Source: Alphaproteobacteria bacterium
GTDB lineage: Bacteria > Pseudomonadota > Alphaproteobacteria > 16-39-46
Reading direction: 5' to 3'
DNA: 6,723 nucleotides
Assembly (NCBI GenBank): GCA_947497675.1
Contig: CANMHY010000041.1
Coordinates: 1-6,723, forward strand
Below the pieces are notes generated by a model. That model was not told the DNA's origin and did not search any database. It saw nothing but the letters and a program-made list of their open reading frames with translations. This document shows positions 1 to 6,141 of this stretch, piece after piece. The first letter of the stretch is position 1. Each line of letters opens with the position of its first letter. Both the position numbers and the translations under genes were made by a program.

Positions 1-106
1 TCTCCAGACCCACTTCTTTTTCACGTAAGACTGACAGCTCCTTGAGATTTTTTATATTTAAAAAGGGTCTAAGGGGGTCAAGAATTGTTTTTAGCAGAAT
101 TGTCAT
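1..106 (-). CDS. virB11: VirB11-like type IV secretion ATPase, N-terminal 35 residues (runs off left edge)
   Basis: Only the first 35 codons lie in the window, so the Walker motifs cannot be checked. The visible residues include ILDPLRPFLN, then KNLKELSVLREKEVGLE. This is the usual opening of the VirB11/TrbB N-terminal domain as I know it: a PL..fL segment, then v.El.v.R..Ev.vE. VirB11 proteins are cytoplasmic hexameric ATPases that power pilus assembly and substrate transfer with VirB4. The ATG at 106 was chosen because the reading frame upstream, back to a TGA near 200, has no other ATG, GTG or TTG, and because the family motif starts at once. The ribosome site is weak (GAG about 6 nt upstream). 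It follows the cysteine-repeat gene by 31 nt, and its position after virB10 fits the canonical order. The call rests on a short stretch plus synteny. PilT-type or other secretion ATPases are the main alternative. Confidence 0.7.
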   Translation of the reverse strand, partial: MTILLKTILDPLRPFLNIKNLKELSVLREKEVGLE

Positions 107-137
107 GTCTCTAAACTCACTACAAGCAATGGAAAAT

Positions 138-2303
138 TTAACATATTTGTGTTCGAACGGTTTGTGTCGGGGAAAGACGCTCCCAAGAACTGAAGGTCAC
201 CTCTCCTGATGGAAATTCTGTTCTAAGCCTCTTTTCAAGAAATGAAGAATGATAAAGAAAAAAAGGAATTCCAGACCTTCCCCAAGGCGCCCTGCTCCTT
301 GCTTCTCCACATCCAAGCCATTCTCCATCAAAACTTCCGCCAGGATTATGAACATCTTCTGTTGCTCTGTTTCCCGATTTAACAAGCCATGAAGAAGATT
401 TATGTTCAGAAGTTTCTTCAAAGATTTTACAGAGGTTTTGACTTTTCTCTGAAATCCCTTTTCCAATTATTTCTTCAAACACACTCCCATCAGGACGACG
501 GTATACCTGAACCCGAATCTGTGGTGTGATCTTAAAACAACCTTCATAAAAAGCATTTTCCAGATCAAGACGATCTTTTATATTTTCTGATTTGTAGACG
601 ATGACAGGGGAATCATTTCTTACTCTTGCAGCGTCAACCAATACATTTCCGGCATAGGGAACATCAATATAGATTTCTGTTTGGGCTTTGGACGACTTTG
701 CTTCATCATCATGAACAAATCCAACGTGACGAACTTGATGTAAAAAAACCTGCGCTGAAGGTTCACACTCTGTCACATAAACAACATGAGGTCCCTTTTT
801 GTAAAAAAACCGAGAATACCCACGTGACTGACCTACCTCAAGTTCATGATCAAATCTGTGAGAACACCCCTCCCAAGTCTCTTCTAATTCTTGGGAAGGT
901 CGACAAAGCGTCAAGAATAAAGGTCCCTCAGGAGATTCTATCAAGACGCGACCTTGAGAAAATTTTCTTCCCGAAACGGTGTCTATAATAGCCTCACATC
1001 CCATGTTTGAGAGTTGGTGCACAAGAGGCTCTCCGTCATCTGAGCAGGACGTTATCCTTCTTTCCTGCCCTTTTATAGATGTGATAATTCGGGTTTGAGG
1101 AGTGGACTTTCCCAACTCAAAATTATGATGATAGCCACAAAAAATCTTTTCAAGCAAAAGACTTTCTTTTTGCGAATGGGGCCGACACGCCTCTATAAGA
1201 ATGCGCCTTTTTCGATAATCTTTATAAGAGAGCTCTGCCATCTGACGTGCTGTCATTTGATTTAAATTCACGTCAAGATCACAAGGTTCTTCTTCTTCTA
1301 AAATCTCAAAAGTTATATCTTCATCAGGTTTACACGCGTCCTCAACGTCATGGATATGGCCATTTTCACCCACCCAATACCACTTATACTGAGGATGAAC
1401 CTGTCTTTCTTCTTTCAAAATTTGATCCTGACATCCTTCATAGCGCTTTTTTAAAGGGTAACGCTCACTGGAATCTGAACAAGCTTCCTCTTTATAAATT
1501 TTCCCATTTTTTCGAATGATGGATCGCGTTTGAACAATTGCGCTCTCTTGGACTCTGTCAATCCGAGGAAAACATCCTTCCTTTAAGATTTCAACTTCCA
1601 TCGTCTCAGAGACAAACACTTGCGAATTTTCACTTCCTTGTTCTTTAGCTTTGTTTTGTTTTTTATGTCTTTTCTGATAAGGCCCTAAATTCTGAAACTC
1701 TTGCCCCAAACGCCTTTTTTCTCTTGGGCTAAAGCTTTCTTTGGTGAAGCTTTTCTCTAAGACCGGATCCCTCTCAGAAAAAGATCCTCTTTTTTTATCT
1801 CTCAAAGAAGAATAACGCGTCTGCAGAGTCCTTTCTTTCTTTAAAATTTCTTGAATCTTAAAAAGAAGGGAACGGTAATTTCCTTTGATCATGAGCTGGT
1901 TTCCCGCTTTCATAAAAGACCTTTCCACATCAGAATAAATTTCTTTTACCACAATCTTTTTTGGAGACACTTTTCCTGGTTTTAAAATCACATTCTGCCA
2001 CGTTATCACAAACCTTTCCTTTTCGGACAAATCCACTTTTTGACTCGATTTTTGGCTCACTTTTTTATAAACCCCTTTTATCAAGTATCTTAAATTTTGA
2101 GACCCTTTTTGAGGATTTACAGTAAGACCTGCGGCTATTTCTCCTCCCCCAGAAACAAAAGTCTGATCCGAAAGTATATAAACTTTTAGAGTAGGAAGAA
2201 CTGCCTCAAGTTTTATGCACCAAAAATTAAAAATCCAGACTAAGAGAAAAAAAGAGATTTTTTTTACCTCTTTTTTTTGCCAAGAGACAGTTTTCATATT
2301 CAT
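138..2303 (-). CDS. Exported cysteine-repeat protein of unknown function, inserted between virB10 and virB11 (721 aa)
   Basis: I do not recognise this family. The start is the ATG at 2303, which overlaps the virB10 stop as ATGA and follows AAAGGGGAAG; the in-frame ATG at 2366 lies inside virB10. Residues 10-34 form a signal peptide (KKEVKK, then a hydrophobic run, possible cleavage after LEA34). Residues 35-150 are beta-like and weakly resemble the VirB10 beta domain. Residues 150-235 are a highly charged, basic linker. From 244 come modules with two cysteines: C244/C275, C291/C324, C341/C373, C389/C420, C436/C467, C480/C513, a degenerate module with neither (F529/A559), then C589/C625. C665 and a terminal C721 follow. 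The product is probably periplasmic or surface-exposed and disulfide-bonded. A TraN-like mating-pair role or a core-complex accessory is conceivable but unproven. Codon use stays A/T-ending to the stop at 138, so the odd C-terminus appears genuine. Confidence 0.88.
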   Translation of the reverse strand: MNMKTVSWQKKEVKKISFFLLVWIFNFWCIKLEAVLPTLKVYILSDQTFVSGGGEIAAGLTVNPQKGSQNLRYLIKGVYKKVSQKSSQKVDLSEKERFVITWQNVILKPGKVSPKKIVVKEIYSDVERSFMKAGNQLMIKGNYRSLLFKIQEILKKERTLQTRYSSLRDKKRGSFSERDPVLEKSFTKESFSPREKRRLGQEFQNLGPYQKRHKKQNKAKEQGSENSQVFVSETMEVEILKEGCFPRIDRVQESAIVQTRSIIRKNGKIYKEEACSDSSERYPLKKRYEGCQDQILKEERQVHPQYKWYWVGENGHIHDVEDACKPDEDITFEILEEEEPCDLDVNLNQMTARQMAELSYKDYRKRRILIEACRPHSQKESLLLEKIFCGYHHNFELGKSTPQTRIITSIKGQERRITSCSDDGEPLVHQLSNMGCEAIIDTVSGRKFSQGRVLIESPEGPLFLTLCRPSQELEETWEGCSHRFDHELEVGQSRGYSRFFYKKGPHVVYVTECEPSAQVFLHQVRHVGFVHDDEAKSSKAQTEIYIDVPYAGNVLVDAARVRNDSPVIVYKSENIKDRLDLENAFYEGCFKITPQIRVQVYRRPDGSVFEEIIGKGISEKSQNLCKIFEETSEHKSSSWLVKSGNRATEDVHNPGGSFDGEWLGCGEARSRAPWGRSGIPFFLYHSSFLEKRLRTEFPSGEVTFSSWERLSPTQTVRTQIC
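540..1574 (-). repeat. Array of seven diverged cysteine modules within the 721-aa protein
   Basis: These are protein-level repeats at residues 244-588, with module starts at 244, 291, 341, 389, 436, 480 and 529. In nucleotides: 1434-1574, 1284-1433, 1140-1283, 999-1139, 867-998, 720-866 and 540-719. Each opens with Gly-Cys or similar (EGC four times counting C589, GC, EPC, FC). The second Cys follows after 31, 33, 32, 31, 31 and 33 residues. The next module starts 13 to 17 residues later, except at C513, where the next opening position is F529. Modules 1, 2, 4 and 5 have Q at +14 and R/K at +16. A turn glycine sits at +23 or +24 in modules 1, 2, 4, 5 and 6. The second Cys is usually followed by x-[PD]-[DS]. 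Module 7 has Phe and Ala where the two cysteines should be. A partial eighth unit starts at C589. The DNA itself is not obviously repeated, so the array is old. Confidence 0.8.
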
Positions 2304-3385
2304 ACAAGTTCTTCCCCTTTCTCTCCTGAAGCCAACGCCTCTATTTCCTCTGGAGAACGCAACCAAATATCCGTCATTGGAATAATTTGAAGTCTTGAGC
2401 CCGCTGCAACATTTACAACGGGTGCCAAATCTATATGCGAATTAAGAAGACCAGTTGTAATATTTCCGAGATTAACACTCAAATTTCCAGCTGCTTGACG
2501 AACAATTGATGTCTCAGAACTATCAGCGCCAGCTGCTGCAAGTGCTGAAATTCCCGCAACGATAAAAGACGATCCATATTTTTCCCAAATACGATTATCC
2601 ACTTTTCCAATCAGTCCTGTTCTTGCCATTTGATCAGCGACATAAGCATCCGTTAGAAGAATACTTGCACCATCCGGACGAATAGCTCTGCTACACACCG
2701 CATTCAGACGTGTGTCCCCTTCCTTAACAAGACACTTATAAGAACAAATAATGCGTGTTCCTTTCGGCAATAAAATATTCCGACCTTCATTCGCAAAAAC
2801 ATGTGTTTCAACAATCGCAATAAATCTTCCCGGCAATTGACTATTAATTGCATTTTCTAAAATAACAGGTATATAGCGATCTGCTGTAAGAACACGCTCT
2901 CCTTTTACGGGGAATGTTGAAATATCTTCTCGGATTCCTTTGTGGCGAGACACATAATTGGAGTCCTCAAAGATGAAAGAAGAATTTTCCGCCAAGGCAT
3001 CTTCTTGTGTCCAGAGGGAAGTGGTTGCACGTTGATGAAGAAAGGCTTGCCTCTTCAGACACACTTCTCTCACATGGAGAGACACTTTCTCTTTTTCATG
3101 CTCTTTTAAAATATTTTGTTCTGCAATGGTATCAAAGAATTGTGTTTCTTTTTCCTCCGTCTCGTCATTATTATTTTCTTGAAAAGATTTCTCTTCTTTC
3201 TCCTTTGAAGAAATTTCTTCTTCAATTGGAATATGATCCACATTGTGAAGAAATTCTGAAATTTGGGAATTGAGCGTCAGCCGATTGTGCACTGTTTTAT
3301 TTTTTTCTTTTTCATCTTCGCATCCCCAAATACTCAGACAAGAGAGACCCCACAGAAAAAGATGCACTTTTTTTTTAAAAGTCAT
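2300..3385 (-). CDS. virB10: VirB10/TrbI-like core-complex protein with a lipoprotein-like N-terminus (361 aa)
   Basis: VirB10 spans the envelope, links the inner-membrane ATPases to the outer-membrane ring and forms the outer-membrane channel. The C-terminal beta domain is clear at residues 165-340: IPVILENAINSQLPG (172-186), NILLPKGTRI (203-212), the RPDG turn (236-239), TGLIGKVDNRIWEKYGSS (256-273), a helical stretch with SALAAAG (280-286), and RLQIIPMTDIWL near the end. The N-terminus departs from the family. Instead of a cytoplasmic tail, one full transmembrane helix and a proline-rich stretch, it has KKK, only about 15 hydrophobic residues and IWGC22, resembling a type II signal peptide. 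An acidic, Glu/Lys-rich region (about 53-102) follows. C214, C218 and C231 lie in the beta domain. It starts 3 nt after virB9 and ends by ATGA overlap with the next gene. The VirB10 call is firm; the lipoprotein reading is inference, since W at -2 of the lipobox is unusual. Confidence 0.93.
   Translation of the reverse strand: MTFKKKVHLFLWGLSCLSIWGCEDEKEKNKTVHNRLTLNSQISEFLHNVDHIPIEEEISSKEKEEKSFQENNNDETEEKETQFFDTIAEQNILKEHEKEKVSLHVREVCLKRQAFLHQRATTSLWTQEDALAENSSFIFEDSNYVSRHKGIREDISTFPVKGERVLTADRYIPVILENAINSQLPGRFIAIVETHVFANEGRNILLPKGTRIICSYKCLVKEGDTRLNAVCSRAIRPDGASILLTDAYVADQMARTGLIGKVDNRIWEKYGSSFIVAGISALAAAGADSSETSIVRQAAGNLSVNLGNITTGLLNSHIDLAPVVNVAAGSRLQIIPMTDIWLRSPEEIEALASGEKGEELV
2311..2320 (-). 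promoter_or_regulatory. Shine-Dalgarno site for the cysteine-repeat gene
   Basis: AAAGGGGAAG lies inside the last codons of virB10, 7 nt before the ATG at 2303. With the ATGA stop/start overlap it supports translational coupling and decides the start in favour of 2303 over the in-frame ATG at 2366. Confidence 0.65.
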
Positions 3386-3388
3386 TTC

Positions 3389-4243
3389 TTAAAGTTCCAT
3401 TTTTTCAATACAAATGACATTTTGACCACTTTTAAGCGTCAAAGGAGGCAAACCATGAACAATTATTTTAGACCCCTCAACACGTGTGTTAACAGGCGTA
3501 TCAACACCGTCTATTCTTTGATAAACGGCTGGAAAGGGCTTTTTATCCCATGTATTTCCATAATCGAGCCAAGTCCAAATGCCATCCGAATAAACACGTA
3601 CGGGAGCAATCTCTTGAGAAGCCGAGTTTTTTTGAAACATTTCAAAGAGAAATGTTAAATTTTCGAGAGAAAAAGGGACTGTTTGAAGATAATCTGTCTC
3701 CTCTTTTCGTCCCGAAACTTCTTCCAAAACCCGTTCTCTCACACCTTTCTTCTCAACATAGACAACAATATCTGGGACTTGAGAGCTGTGAATACCCTCC
3801 GAACGCACATAAAAAGGATAAATATTTCCGCTCTTTCCAATAAGCGTGAGACTTGTATCACATCCCTCTTCTTTCGCCAAAACACAGACCATATAAGCAT
3901 TTTTCTTTTCAACAATAAAAAAATGATCATCTCCCAGAAAAATGTCTGAAATTTCTTCCCATTCTGGAAGAACAATAGTTGTTGTCATAAAGGGACGCGT
4001 TTTAAGACGAATAACATGATCTTTTTGATAATCAATCTTATAAATTCCAGCGCTAGGAGGAGCGGCAGTCCAAACATCTTGGATATGGCCCAGAGAGAGC
4101 GTATCTGGACGCTTCAATGCACCATAGTCGTTTTCCATATCTTTTTGACTCTTTGATATCTCAGTTTGCTTTTCCACACCCATACCCCAAAGCGTTCCAC
4201 AGAACAGCATCACACATAAAAACATGTCTATTCTTAATTTCAT
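3389..4243 (-). CDS. virB9: VirB9/TrbG-like outer-membrane core-complex protein (284 aa)
   Basis: VirB9 forms the outer-membrane ring with VirB7 and the VirB10 C-terminus. An N-terminal signal peptide is visible (MKLR, then hydrophobic to about residue 22). Residues about 55-165 fit the beta-rich N-terminal domain, 170-205 a linker, and 214-284 the C-terminal domain. The latter carries PVRVYSDGIWTW, PFPAVY, TPVNTRVEGSKIIVHGLPP and a final GQNVICI, closely matching the family pattern. Cysteines after the signal are C120, C128 and C278. In Agrobacterium a C-terminal VirB9 cysteine bonds VirB7; C278 is in a comparable place and the neighbouring VirB7-like protein has spare cysteines, but that pairing is inference. 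The ATG overlaps the virB8 stop as ATGA, preceded by GAGGAG, so the two are probably coupled. The length is normal for the family. Confidence 0.94.
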   Translation of the reverse strand: MKLRIDMFLCVMLFCGTLWGMGVEKQTEISKSQKDMENDYGALKRPDTLSLGHIQDVWTAAPPSAGIYKIDYQKDHVIRLKTRPFMTTTIVLPEWEEISDIFLGDDHFFIVEKKNAYMVCVLAKEEGCDTSLTLIGKSGNIYPFYVRSEGIHSSQVPDIVVYVEKKGVRERVLEEVSGRKEETDYLQTVPFSLENLTFLFEMFQKNSASQEIAPVRVYSDGIWTWLDYGNTWDKKPFPAVYQRIDGVDTPVNTRVEGSKIIVHGLPPLTLKSGQNVICIEKMEL

Positions 4244-4980
4244 TCCTCTTGCTCCTCCCCATTTTTTTCAGAAACACCATAATCCCTCACTGTAAATCCG
4301 AGGGGGTTCATATATCGATCTTCAAATTTTACGTGTTGAGGGTCATAAGAGATGCTGAGCGTCGATATCCAATTTTTCTTATAAATCTCTCCTCCTTCTT
4401 GATAATCTTTTCCCTGCCACTCTACTTGAACAATTCGAGGATTTTTTGAAAGTGTTGAAACTGAAAGAATAATAACATCCCGGTAAAGTTTTTTTCTTTT
4501 TCGCGTCTCATAAACGCCATCTTGATCCTTATTCATCAAGACCCTAAAATTTTCAAAAATTTCAAAAGAACTAAACCAATACACTTGTTTCCAGCGATGT
4601 AATTCCGTCTGAAAGTCAAGTGTTTCTCGAATTTTTACATAATTTTGGGAGAGACTTTCTGTCATGACTTCAAATCCCTGCTCTTCAGTTTCCATAGACT
4701 CAATCTTGACAATCTGTTCAGACTTTGGCGTTAGGGTAATAAAAAAAGGAACAACTTGTTTTAGAGGAAATAAATTTAAAATTAAAATAACACACGTAAT
4801 ATTCATAAAAACAGAAACCAAAAAACCAAATCCTAAAAAACGAGACACCCAAATAATCAAACGATAGACATGACCCGTATCTAAAATACGCCCTTCCGTC
4901 ATCAAAACAGGCGCGCTTTTTTGAGTGTAATTTATGGATTCAACCTTTTGTAATATTTTCAAAAATTTTTGAATTTTCAT
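4240..4980 (-). CDS. virB8: VirB8-like inner-membrane T4SS protein (246 aa)
   Basis: VirB8 is a bitopic inner-membrane protein whose periplasmic NTF2-like domain nucleates assembly and contacts VirB9, VirB10 and VirB5. It has a cytoplasmic N-terminus (about 1-40), one transmembrane helix (about 41-70, ending ILILNLFPL), and a periplasmic domain of about 165 residues. Family-like features are the early FFITLTPKSEQIV strand and, near the C-terminus, NPLGFTVRDYGV (225-236), which carries the typical NPLGF signature. Its length is close to that of Agrobacterium VirB8. The ATG at 4980 was chosen because an in-frame TAA sits immediately before it; no clear Shine-Dalgarno is visible. The next Met, residue 27, has none either. 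It starts 22 nt after the virB7-like gene and overlaps virB9 by 4 nt. The strongly acidic tail (EEQEE) doubles as the virB9 ribosome site. Confidence 0.92.
   Translation of the reverse strand: MKIQKFLKILQKVESINYTQKSAPVLMTEGRILDTGHVYRLIIWVSRFLGFGFLVSVFMNITCVILILNLFPLKQVVPFFITLTPKSEQIVKIESMETEEQGFEVMTESLSQNYVKIRETLDFQTELHRWKQVYWFSSFEIFENFRVLMNKDQDGVYETRKRKKLYRDVIILSVSTLSKNPRIVQVEWQGKDYQEGGEIYKKNWISTLSISYDPQHVKFEDRYMNPLGFTVRDYGVSEKNGEEQEE
4252..4257 (-). promoter_or_regulatory. Shine-Dalgarno site for virB9
   Basis: GAGGAG within the Glu-rich last codons of virB8, 8 nt before the virB9 ATG at 4243. A second purine-rich AGAGGA lies directly next to the ATG. It confirms the start given by the ATGA overlap. 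Confidence 0.7.
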
Positions 4981-5002
4981 TTAAAAACACATATTTTCTT
5001 TT

Positions 5003-5161
5003 TCACACAAGAAGACCATTTTGATAAAAAAGATCCCCACAAGGACATGCAGATTTTTTTAAAGAATCTGTATCAGATCCTATCCCTACAGGCTCTTCTT
5101 CTGATGTTGAACACCCTGTCCCCAATCCTAAAAAAATTAGAAATATATATTGAAACTTCAT
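5003..5161 (-). CDS. virB7: VirB7-like small lipoprotein (52 aa)
   Basis: This short gene lies between virB6 and virB8, exactly where virB7 sits in classical clusters. The product begins MKFQYIFLIFLGLGTGCST: a hydrophobic signal followed by G-T-G-C17, a plausible though imperfect lipobox (G at -3 instead of the usual L). The mature part is only 36 residues: an acidic stretch (EEEP), then KKSACPCGDLFYQNG with cysteines 39 and 41. An AAAGG site 6 nt before the ATG supports the start. VirB7 lipoproteins anchor and stabilise VirB9 in the outer membrane, in Agrobacterium by a disulfide; the CPC motif could serve the same purpose. Sequence similarity among VirB7 proteins is minimal, so the identification rests on position, size, lipobox and cysteines. 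It follows virB6 by 38 nt. Confidence 0.8.
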   Translation of the reverse strand: MKFQYIFLIFLGLGTGCSTSEEEPVGIGSDTDSLKKSACPCGDLFYQNGLLV

Positions 5162-5167
5162 TTTCGA

Positions 5168-5172
5168 CCTTT
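5168..5172 (-). promoter_or_regulatory. Shine-Dalgarno site for the virB7-like gene
   Basis: AAAGG with 6 nt spacing to the ATG at 5161, in the 38-nt gap after virB6. It supports this short reading frame as a real gene. Confidence 0.55.
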
Positions 5173-5199
5173 CTATGTCATGCGTTTATTTACAATGGA

Positions 5200-6141
5200 T
5201 CACCAGAATTTTTTTATACCACCTCCTACAAAAGAAGAGGCTTTTTCAGTGACGGAGAGGGATAAACCACTATCGTAGGAAAAGTAGGAAATCTGTTTTG
5301 CAAAAGAGGAAGCTTTCAAATGAAAAAAGACGGATAAAAATCCTAAAATCCAAATAGCCCAATATTGAGAAGAAAATATAAACCCTGAAATTTGATCTGA
5401 GACCCCTTCAGATTCAACTGGAATGAGGGGGGAAAATTTATGAAAAATTTCAATCGTAAATCCCATCGCAATTGAAGAGAATAAAAGACTCATAGCGCCA
5501 TGCAAGGTAATCCGTAAAGCACTCAAGACAATTGGATGTAGAGATTTAAAACAAATAATACTATAGAGAAGGGGACAAATTGCTGTGATCACAAGAAGAG
5601 CAAACACAAATTCCAACATAAACGCTAAAAAAAGACAAATAACGAGAAGATAGGGAATGATTAGAATAAGAGCAGCCACAATTGGCTTCCACGATAACCA
5701 TCCCCCTTCTCCAATTAAAATATTCCAAACTTGGAAAATAGTTCTATTTAAGGACTGATCCACAGTTAAAAGTGTTCCCTGGAATGTAGGGTCATTAAGA
5801 GAAACTTTTCCAAGCGTTACAATCTTCTGAGCCAAAGCTGAAATAAGTTCTAAAAAAGGTGTATGAACATAAACCCAAAAAAAATCTGACCCTTGTAAAA
5901 GACTTTCGACGAAAACAAAAAGAAAACTTTTTTTCAAGAAATATCCAATGCAAAAGTCCCCTTTAAAAACTCCTTTGAAGACAATATACCATGCAATCCA
6001 CCCAGCCACATAAGCCGTAAACAACAAACGTGAAGGAGGAAGAAGTGCTTTATAAATATCTTGACCATACTGCATACCAAAGTCATAAAAAGCAGAGAAC
6101 ATTTCGCACACGTAGCATCGATAGGATTCAGGAGGGTTCAT
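5200..6141 (-). CDS. virB6: VirB6/TrbL-like polytopic inner-membrane protein (313 aa)
   Basis: VirB6 is the multi-spanning inner-membrane component that shapes the substrate path at the base of the channel. The protein is very hydrophobic, with about five or six membrane segments (roughly 37-58, 70-92, 152-175, 176-199, 205-232, 255-278). A central, probably periplasmic loop (about 95-150) contains QKIVTLGKVSLNDPTFQG and an amphipathic WNILIGEGGW region. The length, the loop and the place between virB5- and virB7/8-like genes all fit VirB6 of about 300 residues. The N-terminal segment before the first helix has a C9-x-x-C12 pair, which could be oxidised if periplasmic. The start overlaps the upstream stop as TAATG and has an excellent AGGAGGA site. 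A TrbL-type name would be equally valid, because VirB6 and TrbL are hard to separate by eye. Confidence 0.87.
   Translation of the reverse strand: MNPPESYRCYVCEMFSAFYDFGMQYGQDIYKALLPPSRLLFTAYVAGWIAWYIVFKGVFKGDFCIGYFLKKSFLFVFVESLLQGSDFFWVYVHTPFLELISALAQKIVTLGKVSLNDPTFQGTLLTVDQSLNRTIFQVWNILIGEGGWLSWKPIVAALILIIPYLLVICLFLAFMLEFVFALLVITAICPLLYSIICFKSLHPIVLSALRITLHGAMSLLFSSIAMGFTIEIFHKFSPLIPVESEGVSDQISGFIFSSQYWAIWILGFLSVFFHLKASSFAKQISYFSYDSGLSLSVTEKASSFVGGGIKKFW

Noticed and set aside
107..137. Terminator or promoter in the 31-nt gap before virB11
   Set aside because: No hairpin with a T-run and no convincing -35/-10 pair could be seen; the gap is consistent with an operon.
197..466. Same-strand 89-codon frame overlapping the 3' end of the cysteine-repeat gene, which could suggest a frameshift or a small membrane protein gene
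   Set aside because: It starts at TTG, its third codon positions are G/C-rich unlike all neighbours, while the long frame keeps A/T-ending codons to its stop at 138. It is a shadow of the real frame.
626..988. Plus-strand open frames opposite the cysteine-repeat gene (also around 1247-1519)
   Set aside because: They lie antisense to a well-supported gene, are rich in His/Gln typical of antisense shadows, and have no recognisable domain or ribosome context.
2304..2366. Upstream ATG at 2366 as start of the cysteine-repeat gene
   Set aside because: It would extend 63 nt into virB10, has an arginine-rich non-signal N-terminus, and ignores the good ribosome site and ATGA overlap at 2303.
3007..3949. 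Plus-strand open frames opposite virB10 and virB9
   Set aside because: Antisense to confident family members, with no recognisable protein features.
3739..3975. Minus-strand 78-codon frame inside virB9
   Set aside because: It lies out of frame within the VirB9 coding region, which is intact and family-like throughout.
4117..5265. Plus-strand frames opposite virB8, virB7 and the end of virB6
   Set aside because: Antisense shadows of short AT-rich genes; no independent support.
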